Part shown: in pieces, positions 7,002-14,915 of the stretch | Layout: the number at the start of each line of letters is the position of its first letter | Numbering within the stretch: position 1 is the stretch's first letter | Source: Eubacterium sp. | GTDB taxonomy: Bacteria; Bacillota; Clostridia; Oscillospirales; Acutalibacteraceae | Length of the DNA: 24,160 nucleotides | Direction: 5' to 3' | Assembly: GCA_015655975.1 (NCBI GenBank) | Contig: DVEP01000013.1 | Span: 1 to 24,160, forward strand | Notes under the pieces: model-generated | What the model saw: the letters and a program-made list of their open reading frames with translations, nothing else | What the model was told of the DNA's origin: nothing | Database searches by the model: none | Made by a program: the position numbers and the translations under genes

Positions 7002-8132
7002 CTACAAATTCACATAGCTTGACGGTACAAAAATAAGTACAGCAAACACAATGATATAGCAAAACGAAACTATAAATCTTTTTACAATCTTTTTGTTTTT
7101 TGGGCTTATATTTTTTATTAACGGAGATTTACTGAAAACACCGCCTATATCAAATCCGACAAAGTACGGCACAAATATTCCGAAAACCAAAAAACATATA
7201 TTCCCGAGAATACCTATAAAATTATCCACATAGTATTCAGAAAAGCCATAGATGAAAAAAAGAACAGTTGCGTGAAACAACAACGACGAAATAACACTTG
7301 ACGGTTTACCCTCTTTTATCAACGGAATTGAAAATATAAATTTTTCAATTTTGCTTTTTTCAATGTTTTCCGTATTTTCAGCAACCGATTTTACGGACAA
7401 TTTATTGTTTTCGGTACTGTTATAAAAAACACCGTTCGCATTTAAAAAATCACTTCTTAATTGAGCGATGTTAAAATATCTCATATCGGGATTTTGGTTT
7501 GTGCATTTCAAAATAATGTTCCTGTAAATTCCGTTGTGCAATCTTTCGCAAGGCATAGTTTTTTCAAGCAAATAGTTCATTAAAACTCCCAAAGAATATA
7601 TGTCTGTTCTTGAGTCGCTTTGACCGAATCCAAACTGTTCCGGCGCTGCAAAACCAACAGTACCCAAAATATTTGTATCTTGACTTTTTTCATTTTTCAC
7701 AACACGAGAAATACCCAAATCTATAAGCTTAACTACTCCGTCATTGCTCAAAACAATATTTTGAGGTTTAATATCTCTATGCACAATGTTCAATGCGTGC
7801 AAACACTCAAGAGCGTCAAAAAGCGAAAGCATTATTTTGTAAAAAGTACTGTTGTCGATAGTTCTGCACTCAACCAAATTGCTTATAGTTATTCCGCTGA
7901 CATATTCGCACAGTGCACAAAAATTCCCCTCGCACATTCCGACATCGTAAACTCTTGCAATATTTTTGCAATTTAAACTTTTTGCTTTTTCATAGACAGG
8001 TATAGCGTCATCAGACAAAAACTTTTTAACCATAATCACTCCGTTAAATTCATTTTCCACCAAAACAGAGTGATTGCTCAGCGGTTTTATCTCGCTGAAA
8101 CTCCACAATTTTATTTTTTCTTCTTTATCCAC
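7002..8132 (-). CDS. Membrane-anchored Hanks-type serine/threonine protein kinase
   Basis: A eukaryotic-like protein kinase of 376 residues. Visible motifs are the catalytic-lysine strand IMVKK (36-37), catalytic loop HRDIKPQN (118-125, Asp120), metal-binding DLG instead of DFG (138-140), and APEQ (163-166), followed by TDIYSLGVLMNYLL. The glycine-rich loop is not recognisable: the residues before VKK (LSNHSVLVENEFNG) lack GxGxxG. After about residue 265 come about three hydrophobic segments, so the kinase domain is tethered to the inner membrane face with almost nothing outside, unlike PrkC, which has PASTA repeats. The start is GTG at 8132 with GAGG 10 bases upstream. It is divergent from an HTH-like gene across about 70 bases, suggesting shared control. 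The substrate is unknown. Confidence 0.88.
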   Translation of the reverse strand: MDKEEKIKLWSFSEIKPLSNHSVLVENEFNGVIMVKKFLSDDAIPVYEKAKSLNCKNIARVYDVGMCEGNFCALCEYVSGITISNLVECRTIDNSTFYKIMLSLFDALECLHALNIVHRDIKPQNIVLSNDGVVKLIDLGISRVVKNEKSQDTNILGTVGFAAPEQFGFGQSDSRTDIYSLGVLMNYLLEKTMPCERLHNGIYRNIILKCTNQNPDMRYFNIAQLRSDFLNANGVFYNSTENNKLSVKSVAENTENIEKSKIEKFIFSIPLIKEGKPSSVISSLLFHATVLFFIYGFSEYYVDNFIGILGNICFLVFGIFVPYFVGFDIGGVFSKSPLIKNISPKNKKIVKRFIVSFCYIIVFAVLIFVPSSYVNL

Positions 8133-8146
8133 AATAAATATACCTC

Positions 8147-8175
8147 TTGATTTTTCTTCGAGTTTATTCTATCAT
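8147..8175 (+). promoter_or_regulatory. Promoter of the HTH-like gene at 8206
   Basis: TTGATT (8147-8152) and TATCAT (8170-8175) are spaced by 17 bases. The element lies in the gap shared with the divergent kinase gene. Confidence 0.55.
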
Positions 8176-8205
8176 AAATACTGTATTTTTGAAAGGATAA
8201 TGTTT

Positions 8206-8631
8206 ATGAACAAAACAACAGGAGAACTGCTTGAATTGCTGAAAGATAAAAAAAGCATTCAGGCATTTGTAAGCGATGAAAAAGACAACATGGTTTTGGA
8301 CGCTCCCTGCGATTTACTGCAAAAAATAGTCGAAAGCAAAAATTTGAGCAAAAAAGAAGTCATTGAAAAATCAAACCTTGACAAGACCTATGCTTACCAA
8401 ATCTTTTCCGGTGTTAAAAGCCACCCGTCAAGAGACAAAATCATTATGCTCGGGTTCGGTATGAATGCAACAACAAAAGAAATGCAGTCAATTTTAAAGT
8501 CTTTTTGTTTAGCAGAATTGTATGTCAGAAATAAGAGAGACTGCGCAATTTTATATTCACTTCAAAAAGGCGACAGTTTGATTGACGCAAACATTACACT
8601 TCAGGAATTGAATTTACAAATACTTGAATAA
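8206..8631 (+). CDS. XRE-like helix-turn-helix protein paired with the kinase
   Basis: A 141-residue soluble protein. Residues about 36-98 (LLQKIVESKNLSKKEVIEKS, then the DKTYAYQIFSGVKSHPSRDK segment) have the Cro/C1 HTH layout. Proteins of this type are often encoded beside Hanks-type kinases in Clostridia; that is recollection and was not searched. The N-terminal 35 and C-terminal 40 residues match no domain I know. Of two in-frame ATG codons (8200 and 8206), the second has AAAGGA at 8 bases, while the first would be only 2 bases away, so 8206 is preferred. It may be a phosphorylation target or a regulator of the kinase. Confidence 0.75.
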   Translation: MNKTTGELLELLKDKKSIQAFVSDEKDNMVLDAPCDLLQKIVESKNLSKKEVIEKSNLDKTYAYQIFSGVKSHPSRDKIIMLGFGMNATTKEMQSILKSFCLAELYVRNKRDCAILYSLQKGDSLIDANITLQELNLQILE

Positions 8632-8657
8632 AAAACGGACTCAAAGAGTCCGTTTTT
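8631..8657. terminator. Bidirectional terminator
   Basis: ACGGACTC (8635-8642) and GAGTCCGT (8646-8653) with a three-A loop, flanked by A and T runs, serve the HTH gene and the convergent PAP2 gene. Confidence 0.85.
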
Positions 8658-8674
8658 GCTTTGTTATTTATATT

Positions 8675-9355
8675 TTACGATTTTTTGAAAATTTTTGCGG
8701 CGTCAAATCGGTTGAATTTTCTTGAGCATTTATTTTTTTCTGCCTCAAGACTTTTTATAATCGCTTTTGCAATAAGAAAACCGCAAACACCTGCAAATGT
8801 TCCCACAACAACGCCTGCAATAACATCGGTCGGATAGTGCACCATCAAATAGATGCGTGAAAGTCCCGTTCCTATTGCAACAAAAACCGGAAGGATACTC
8901 CATACTTTTTTGCTGTCGCTTCTCAAACAAAGCGCAATGGAAACTGCAATTTCAAAAGCACCTGTTGTATGACCGCTCGGGAAACTTCTGTCGCTTTCCA
9001 CAAGCGCTCCGACATTTGTGTACCATTGATAGAAAACATCGTCTGCAAGAGTAACATACGGTCTTGCCCTGAATACAAGCGGTTTTAAAATGACATTTGT
9101 AAGCAAGGTACCGATTAGTATAGATATGAAAACTGCGAACCCGTACTTTCTTGTTTTCTTAAACAAGCACAATACCAAACCCAAAAGCAACATGGGAATG
9201 ATGAAGAACTCGTCGCCGAAGCAAGTGAAAAAGTTTGCGACAGCCGTCATAACCGAACTTTGAATACTGTGGAAAAACTCAAAAATCGAGTAGTCGAAAC
9301 TATGAAAAGTCGAGTCGAGCCAAGTACCCATATCAAGTGTCAGAAATTGATACAT
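8675..9355 (-). CDS. PAP2-family membrane phosphatase
   Basis: An integral-membrane phosphatase of the type 2 phosphatidic acid phosphatase superfamily; members act on undecaprenyl diphosphate or phosphatidate-like lipids. All three signature motifs are intact: K91-x6-R98P99, P126SGH129T, and S166R167-x5-H173-x3-D177. The 226 residues carry about five to six membrane segments and a Lys-rich cytoplasmic tail. The ATG at 9355 has AAGGAGG 5 bases upstream. It follows rmuC by 47 bases with no visible terminator between, so it is probably co-transcribed with it. The substrate cannot be decided; undecaprenyl-pyrophosphate recycling is one possibility. Confidence 0.9.
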   Translation of the reverse strand: MYQFLTLDMGTWLDSTFHSFDYSIFEFFHSIQSSVMTAVANFFTCFGDEFFIIPMLLLGLVLCLFKKTRKYGFAVFISILIGTLLTNVILKPLVFRARPYVTLADDVFYQWYTNVGALVESDRSFPSGHTTGAFEIAVSIALCLRSDSKKVWSILPVFVAIGTGLSRIYLMVHYPTDVIAGVVVGTFAGVCGFLIAKAIIKSLEAEKNKCSRKFNRFDAAKIFKKS

Positions 9356-9402
9356 AATTGCCTCCTTAGTAAAAATATATACAAAATATCACACTTATAA
9401 TA

Positions 9403-10632
9403 TCATAAATTTTCCATTTCTTCAATACCTAAAACATCATTGCTTTGATTTTGCTCCAAACTTTCGACACTTTTAAGATTTTTTTGAATGATATTGTTTC
9501 TCTTGCCTGCGTCATCTATGACTTTGCCCGCATCGTCGATTTTTTTCTTTGCTTTTTCAAGCAGTTCAGCGAACTTAACATATTGCGTTTTTGCAGCGCC
9601 GAGAACTTTCCAAACTTCGTTCGCTTTTTGATTGATTGCAATAGTTCTGAACCCCATTGCCAAAGAGTTGAGCAACGCAGTAATTGTTGACGGACCGGCT
9701 ATCATTATACCGTCTTTTTGGAGTTGCTCTGCCACTCCGTTTTTTGACGATGCAATTTCGGAGTACAGTCCCTCTGTTGCCAAATAGAGAATTGCAAACG
9801 GTGTAGTGTCGGGGGGTGCTATATATTTTTTGATTTGTTTCGCTTCGTTTTTGACACGAGCTTCAAGCGCTTTTTTCGCTGACTCAACACCTTGTAAATC
9901 TCCGCTTTCGGCAAAAGAAGAAAGCCTTGCATAGTCTTCCATAGGGAACTTTGAATCTATCGGCAAGTATATAATCTCGTCGTTATCACTGTTTGGTATT
10001 CTGACCGCAAATTCTACTCTGCCGTCATACTTTACATTTGTTTGAACATTTTTGTCATACATAGACGGTATGGTTTCGTTCAAAATATTTTCAAGCTGAA
10101 CTTCCGCCCAAGTTCCCCTTGACTTAACATTTGTCAAAATTCTCGACAAACCCTGTACATTGTCGGTCAAACCGTTTGAAAGTTTTTGCATTTCTCCGAG
10201 AGATTTATAAACATTTTCAAGTTGTTCCGAAACAGTTTTAAAACTTGAGCCTATTCTTTGATTTAAAGTTTCGTTCAACTTCTCATCGACCGTTTTTCGC
10301 ATTTCTTCAAGTTTCTTTTCATTGCTCTGTTGAAGCGACTGAACAGCGTCGTTCACTTTTTTTGCAATATCTTCGCCCTGCTGAACATTTGCAACCCTGA
10401 TGGTGTCCAACTTTTTGTTTATATTTTCCGATATTTCAAAGTTTTGCTTATAGTTTTGTTTTGCCATACCCGACAAACTTGAATTAACGGTGCTTGACAA
10501 ATTGTTTATGTTGCTGTTGAGCAAATCTAACCTTTCATCTTTTTGAATTTTCGGCTTTTTTATCAAATTTGCAACGCCTATAATTGCGACTGCAACTAAG
10601 AGTAAAATTATGATTATATCTTGAATTTCCAT
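9403..10632 (-). CDS. rmuC: DNA recombination protein RmuC
   Basis: RmuC family, linked genetically to limiting inversions at repeats and carrying a PD-(D/E)xK-like nuclease fold. The 409 residues have an N-terminal membrane anchor (about 5-24), a long coiled coil (about 30-150), and the conserved RmuC domain, recognisable from SRGTWAEVQLENIL, YLPIDSKFPMEDY and FAILYLATEGLYSEI. The ATG at 10632 follows GGAGG by 8 bases. A strong promoter lies upstream and a PAP2 gene downstream. The protein is intact and of typical length. Confidence 0.93.
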   Translation of the reverse strand: MEIQDIIIILLLVAVAIIGVANLIKKPKIQKDERLDLLNSNINNLSSTVNSSLSGMAKQNYKQNFEISENINKKLDTIRVANVQQGEDIAKKVNDAVQSLQQSNEKKLEEMRKTVDEKLNETLNQRIGSSFKTVSEQLENVYKSLGEMQKLSNGLTDNVQGLSRILTNVKSRGTWAEVQLENILNETIPSMYDKNVQTNVKYDGRVEFAVRIPNSDNDEIIYLPIDSKFPMEDYARLSSFAESGDLQGVESAKKALEARVKNEAKQIKKYIAPPDTTPFAILYLATEGLYSEIASSKNGVAEQLQKDGIMIAGPSTITALLNSLAMGFRTIAINQKANEVWKVLGAAKTQYVKFAELLEKAKKKIDDAGKVIDDAGKRNNIIQKNLKSVESLEQNQSNDVLGIEEMENL

Positions 10633-10651
10633 ATTTTCGACCTCCGAAAAT

Positions 10652-10680
10652 ATTTTAACATATACACTCTTTTAAAACAA
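10652..10680 (-). promoter_or_regulatory. Promoter of rmuC with extended -10
   Basis: On the minus strand TTGTTT (10675-10680) and TAAAAT (10652-10657) are 17 bases apart, and the -10 is preceded by TGT, an extended -10. Confidence 0.65.
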
Positions 10681-10717
10681 CTTAAAAAGAAAATGAGAGA
10701 TAAAAAGCGTACAGTTC

Positions 10718-10746
10718 TTGACTTTACTACTTTAATATGCTAAACT
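10718..10746 (+). promoter_or_regulatory. Promoter of hisC with extended -10
   Basis: TTGACT (10718-10723) and TAAACT (10741-10746) are 17 bases apart, with TGC directly before the -10. Initiation near 10752 would leave a leader of only about a dozen bases, barely enough for the GAGGTG ribosome site. Confidence 0.65.
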
Positions 10747-10764
10747 ACAAAAAGAGGTGATTTT

Positions 10765-11823
10765 ATGGAAAAATGGAAAAACAATCTGCGAAAAATCACT
10801 CCGTACATTCCCGGAGAGCAAAGCAAAAATAAAAACATCGTCAAATTAAATGCAAACGAAAATCCCTATCCGCCTTCGCCGAAAGCAATAGAAGTGTTTA
10901 AAAACTTCGACTGCAAAAATTTACGGCTTTATCCAGATGCAAATTCAAACACTCTGAAAAAAGCAATAGCAGACTTTTACGGTGTAAATTCCGAAAATGT
11001 TTTTGTTGCAAACGGCTCAGATGATGTGATTGCCCTTGTTTTCCAATCGTTTTTCTGTTCAAAAAAGCCTGTATTTTTTCCCGACATTACATACAGTTTC
11101 TATCCCGTATGGTGCGACTTGTTTAAAATTCCGTACAAAACAATACCTGTCGATGAAAATTTCAAAATCAAATTTTCCGACTATTCGCAAGAAAACGGCG
11201 GAGTCATCATACCAAACCCAAACGCTCCGACTTCGATAGGAGAAAACGAAGAATTTGTAGAAAACCTATTGAAATGCAATCAAGACTCAGTTGTAATAAT
11301 TGACGAAGCGTACGCCGACTTTTCTGAATACACCTGCGTGCCGCTGATAAAAAAATACAAAAACCTTGCAGTAACAGGTACATTTTCAAAATCTCGTTCT
11401 CTTGCAGGTTTGAGAATAGGCTTTGCAATAGCAGACAAAGAGTTAATTTCCGTTTTGGAGGCAGTTAAAAACAGTTACAACAGCTACTGCGTTGACTCGA
11501 TTTCAATAGCCGTTGCAAGCGCAAGCATAGAGGACAAAGAATACTTCACTGAAACAGTCAACAAGGTTAAAGACACACGAAACAGAACAACTAAAGAACT
11601 GCGTAAACTCGGTTTTGATGTTTTGGACTCGCAAACAAATTTCATTTTTGCAACTATGAAAGGCAAGTCTATGAAAGACTTGTTTGAATATTTAAAAAGC
11701 AAAAATATTTTTATACGCTACTTCAATCTGCCGAGAATAGACAACTATGTTCGTATTACAATCGGTACCGATGAAGAAATGGAAATATTGTTAGACGAAG
11801 TAAAAAAATATTTAAAAAAATAA
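10765..11823 (+). CDS. hisC: Histidinol-phosphate aminotransferase-like PLP enzyme
   Basis: A fold-type I aminotransferase that, as HisC, converts imidazole-acetol phosphate to histidinol phosphate. The 352 residues contain KLNANENPYPPSP at the N-terminus, PNPNAPT (150-156), IDEAY with Asp180 and Tyr183, the PLP-binding Lys209 in FSKSRSLAGLRIG, and the C-terminal YVRITIGT. Length and motifs fit HisC. No other histidine gene is nearby, so it may serve a broader role (aromatic or other amino acids) or work with his genes elsewhere. The ATG at 10765 has GAGGTG upstream. It is divergent from rmuC with its own promoter. Confidence 0.85.
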   Translation: MEKWKNNLRKITPYIPGEQSKNKNIVKLNANENPYPPSPKAIEVFKNFDCKNLRLYPDANSNTLKKAIADFYGVNSENVFVANGSDDVIALVFQSFFCSKKPVFFPDITYSFYPVWCDLFKIPYKTIPVDENFKIKFSDYSQENGGVIIPNPNAPTSIGENEEFVENLLKCNQDSVVIIDEAYADFSEYTCVPLIKKYKNLAVTGTFSKSRSLAGLRIGFAIADKELISVLEAVKNSYNSYCVDSISIAVASASIEDKEYFTETVNKVKDTRNRTTKELRKLGFDVLDSQTNFIFATMKGKSMKDLFEYLKSKNIFIRYFNLPRIDNYVRITIGTDEEMEILLDEVKKYLKK

Positions 11824-11851
11824 ATGCTCTGTAAAAATTACAGAGCATTTA
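11821..11851. terminator. Terminator overlapping the hisC stop codon
   Basis: A 14-pair stem (11821-11834 with 11838-11851, core AATGCTCTGT) starts at the stop codon itself. It serves hisC and probably the convergent GH13 gene. Confidence 0.7.
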
Positions 11852-11861
11852 TTTAGAATAA

Positions 11862-13517
11862 TTAAATCAATTTATAGACTGCGCATTCACAAGGCTGCAG
11901 TCTTATTTTTTGCGATAATAACGGCGGATTACCTGTGTTTGAAATAATTGCTTCTGCTTTTTTGTTGTTCAGCGGTTTGTCAATTTTAAACACAACATTT
12001 TTTGGCGATAAATTGCAAACAATCAGTAACTCCTGTTTCTCATCTTTTCTTATATATGAAAAAACACTGTTATTTTTTAAATTTACAGGTATATATTGAC
12101 CGTCGCGTATCAAATCTATATATTTTTTTCTTACATTAATAATTTTTTTATAAAAGTTCAAAACCGAATTTGAATCATTAATTTCATCTTCAGCGTTTAT
12201 TTCTGTATAATTATCATTAATTTTTGCCCACGGCGTACCGTTTGTAAAGCCTGCATTTTTTGCATTTTTCCATTGCATAGGAGTTCTTGCATTATCGCGG
12301 GCATATCGTTTATAGAAGAACATAACAAACGGCAAAATAATTTTACCTAAAGGAAACTTTTCTATAGATTTCATTAAATTCACAGTTTGTATATCGCGAT
12401 AATCTTCATATTTATAATTGCAGTTTGTCATTCCCAATTCCTGTCCCTGATAAATAAACGGCGTTCCCTTTTGAAAAATCAATGAAACTGCTAAACTTTT
12501 CGCCGCCATTTCCCTGTGCTTTCCTGTCGGGGCAAAGCGAGGCAAACTGCGTGGTTGGTCATGATTTTCATAATATAAAGCGCCCTGACATTTTTCAGGC
12601 AAATTCTGCCACTTAGAAAGAATTTTTTTAAAAGGATACAATATAGTAAATTTCTGACCAAACGAACATACAGGAGAAGCACCTACATGTTCAAAATGGA
12701 ACAACATATCCAATAAAGAATTGTCTTCATCGGTTATATCACAGGCGCGTTCAAAGTCTATACCGGCAGCCTCGCCTACTATGAGCGTATCGTATTTATT
12801 CCAAGAATTGACGCATAACTCATTTATATACTTTTTCCAATTCGGTCCGACAACAACTTCGCTTTGTTCAGCATTGTAAATATCAGTTGGTTTTGAAATA
12901 TATGTTATTACATCACACCTAAAACCGTCTACGCCTTTTTCAAACCAAAAATTGCATATATTTTCAACTTCTTTTCTTACATTTGGATTGTCCCAATTCA
13001 AATCAGGTTGCTTTTTACTGAACAGATGCAGATAAAACTGCTCGGTATTTTCGTCATATTCCCAAGCCGAACCTCCGAAACATGCTTTCCAATTATTCGG
13101 CGGTTCTTTTTTGTCTTTTCCTTTGCCGTCGCGCCATATATAATAGTCTCTATATGGATTGTCTTTACTTTTGCGACTTTCTGTAAACCATTTATGCTCA
13201 TCAGATGTGTGATTTACAACTAAGTCCATAATAACCTTTATTCCGTTTTGATGAAACAAGCTGAGCATATTTTCCCAGTCTTCAAGCGTCCCGAATTCAT
13301 CCATAATATCATAATAATCACTGATATCATATCCGTTGTCATCATTTGGAGATTTATAGCAAGGCGAAAGCCAAACAGCGTCTACTCCCAAATTTTTTAT
13401 GTACTCTACTTTTTGCGCTATACCGTTCAAATCACCGATTCCGTCGCCGTTTGAGTCCATAAAACTACGAGGATATATTTGATAAATTACCGCATCCTTA
13501 TACCATCTTGTTTTCAT
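11862..13517 (-). CDS. GH13 alpha-glucosidase (oligo-1,6-glucosidase-like)
   Basis: A cytoplasmic alpha-glucosidase of glycoside hydrolase family 13, of the oligo-1,6-glucosidase/trehalose-6-phosphate hydrolase subgroup. The 551 residues have no signal peptide. The conserved regions are DLVVNHTS (98-105), GFRCDVI with nucleophile Asp202, IVGEA with acid/base Glu249, and ENHDQ with Asp320. The start WYKDAVIYQIYPRSF and the SNGDGIGDLNGI loop are standard. It would cleave short alpha-glucosides after import. The Val-Asn after DLV in region I and the PTS-lacking context favour a glucosidase over a T6P hydrolase, but this is not certain. The ATG at 13517 has AAGGAG 12 bases upstream, slightly distant. 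It may be co-transcribed with the HIRAN gene 87 bases upstream. Confidence 0.9.
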   Translation of the reverse strand: MKTRWYKDAVIYQIYPRSFMDSNGDGIGDLNGIAQKVEYIKNLGVDAVWLSPCYKSPNDDNGYDISDYYDIMDEFGTLEDWENMLSLFHQNGIKVIMDLVVNHTSDEHKWFTESRKSKDNPYRDYYIWRDGKGKDKKEPPNNWKACFGGSAWEYDENTEQFYLHLFSKKQPDLNWDNPNVRKEVENICNFWFEKGVDGFRCDVITYISKPTDIYNAEQSEVVVGPNWKKYINELCVNSWNKYDTLIVGEAAGIDFERACDITDEDNSLLDMLFHFEHVGASPVCSFGQKFTILYPFKKILSKWQNLPEKCQGALYYENHDQPRSLPRFAPTGKHREMAAKSLAVSLIFQKGTPFIYQGQELGMTNCNYKYEDYRDIQTVNLMKSIEKFPLGKIILPFVMFFYKRYARDNARTPMQWKNAKNAGFTNGTPWAKINDNYTEINAEDEINDSNSVLNFYKKIINVRKKYIDLIRDGQYIPVNLKNNSVFSYIRKDEKQELLIVCNLSPKNVVFKIDKPLNNKKAEAIISNTGNPPLLSQKIRLQPCECAVYKLI

Positions 13518-13604
13518 TTATTACATTATCTCCTTATAACATAAAAATAATTCAGTATCATTATATAACACAGATGAATGTTTTACAACAAAACAGGTAT
13601 TTTT

Positions 13605-14003
13605 TCACTCATGTAAATAAACCCGAATATAAATTTTCAACCATTTTCCTTTTTTCTTTTTTTCTGATACTTTACCGAAAAGCAGTTTTCCCGCGTCCAT
13701 CAAACGAGAAAAAACAATATTGTCGTTTTTAGGTATATATCCCACTTTCTGACCGCTTTCGGTTTTAATAACTATTGCATTATCATCATACTTATTGGCT
13801 GTTTCTCGGTAAAAATTCAAACGGCTGTTTTCTTGTAATAACTGTTCTATTTCATCAATATTATCAACATAGGAAGTACCTGCAATAAATGTGTCAAACA
13901 AAAATATATCTCTTTCATAAGGCATTTTTTCGGATATACCGTTGTTTTTTGAGTGAAGCAAACCTATCAAACTGTTTTCTTTGTTTTTAACTAAATCGTT
14001 CAA
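13605..14003 (-). CDS. HIRAN-domain protein
   Basis: A 132-residue protein whose residues about 36-130 match the HIRAN domain: FDTFIAGTSYVDN, LNFYRETANKYDDNAIVI, VGYIPKNDN. HIRAN was first described in Rad5/HLTF helicases, where it binds DNA 3' ends at stalled forks; free-standing bacterial versions are poorly studied. The first 30 residues are unassigned. The start is a TTG codon (14003), chosen because GAGGTG lies 8 bases upstream and the stop codon of the preceding J-domain gene falls inside that ribosome site, indicating translational coupling. The DNA is visibly AT-richer than the aspS-gat region. The role is unknown; nucleic-acid damage recognition is inference. Confidence 0.8.
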   Translation of the reverse strand: MNDLVKNKENSLIGLLHSKNNGISEKMPYERDIFLFDTFIAGTSYVDNIDEIEQLLQENSRLNFYRETANKYDDNAIVIKTESGQKVGYIPKNDNIVFSRLMDAGKLLFGKVSEKKKKGKWLKIYIRVYLHE

Positions 14004-14008
14004 TCAAA

Positions 14009-14812
14009 TCACCTCGTCATTTCAGCAATCTTTCTAAGATAGTTTTCATTTTGTATTCTGTAAAAGTCTGTTTTTTCTTTTATTGTTTTCCGTTTTTCGC
14101 TTATTTTTTCGCTGTCGTAAATCAAATCTTTTTCAGTGTACGGAAATTCAGATTTAATTTTGTTTATACTGTTTTTTGCAAATTCAATATTTTTTTCAAG
14201 TTTAATTTTAAGTTTTGAAAGTTTTTCATAAGAATTTTCAATATTGACACCTTTAAAATTTAATTTTAAAGTTTCGTAAATAAACTCTAGTTTTTCATAA
14301 TCTCCCGTTTTATAAGCGTCAACCGCGTCATAAAAAAGACTTACTTCTTTTTCGGACAAATTCACATTTAAATCAGGATGAATTTTTTTTACCACTTCAT
14401 GATACATTTTTTTAAACTTTTTCATTTCGGCAACAGTCATAGTCTTATTTTTTTCCATTGCCTGAGCATATTGTAATCGTTCATACTGCTCATTTAATAA
14501 ATTTTTATACTTTTCAAATTCAATATCAAGCATATTGTCAATTTCCTGAACATCAACCTTTTCCTGTCTGTTAAGTTTAGCCTGAATATATTCGATTTTT
14601 AATTTATTTCTAAACATTTCACAACTTTGTTCAAACAATTCACACTCCATACTTCCGAAAAGAAGAATGTACTTAACTTCAATATTTTTACAAACAACAT
14701 ACTGCAGTCTGTCTCTTTCTTCAATTAAATTTGAAAGTTCTGCCGAAAGACGGTCAATTTCATTTTTTAAACATTCAAATTTCTCAGACATAATTATATC
14801 GTTATTTTTCAC
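14009..14812 (-). CDS. Coiled-coil protein with a J-domain-like segment
   Basis: A 267-residue protein rich in Lys and Glu. Residues about 8-120 are mostly coiled coil. Residues about 124-180 (MTVAEMKKFKKMYHEVVKKIHPDLN) contain the HPD tripeptide (145-147) that defines J domains, with basic helix II before it and an acidic or aromatic helix after it. The C-terminal third is again coiled. It is not DnaJ: it has no G/F region or zinc fingers. It would recruit DnaK to an unknown client. I chose GTG at 14812, since AAGGAG lies 7 bases upstream; ATG codons at 14848 and 14791 lack a ribosome site. The HIRAN gene follows 5 bases later. Confidence 0.72.
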   Translation of the reverse strand: MKNNDIIMSEKFECLKNEIDRLSAELSNLIEERDRLQYVVCKNIEVKYILLFGSMECELFEQSCEMFRNKLKIEYIQAKLNRQEKVDVQEIDNMLDIEFEKYKNLLNEQYERLQYAQAMEKNKTMTVAEMKKFKKMYHEVVKKIHPDLNVNLSEKEVSLFYDAVDAYKTGDYEKLEFIYETLKLNFKGVNIENSYEKLSKLKIKLEKNIEFAKNSINKIKSEFPYTEKDLIYDSEKISEKRKTIKEKTDFYRIQNENYLRKIAEMTR

Positions 14813-14915
14813 TGCGCCGCTCCTTTTCACTTTAACTATACCCCTCAAAAATTCACATTACATCCAAACGGATTTTCAAATATATTCATATAGAACAATT
14901 TTGTATAGTAAAAAT

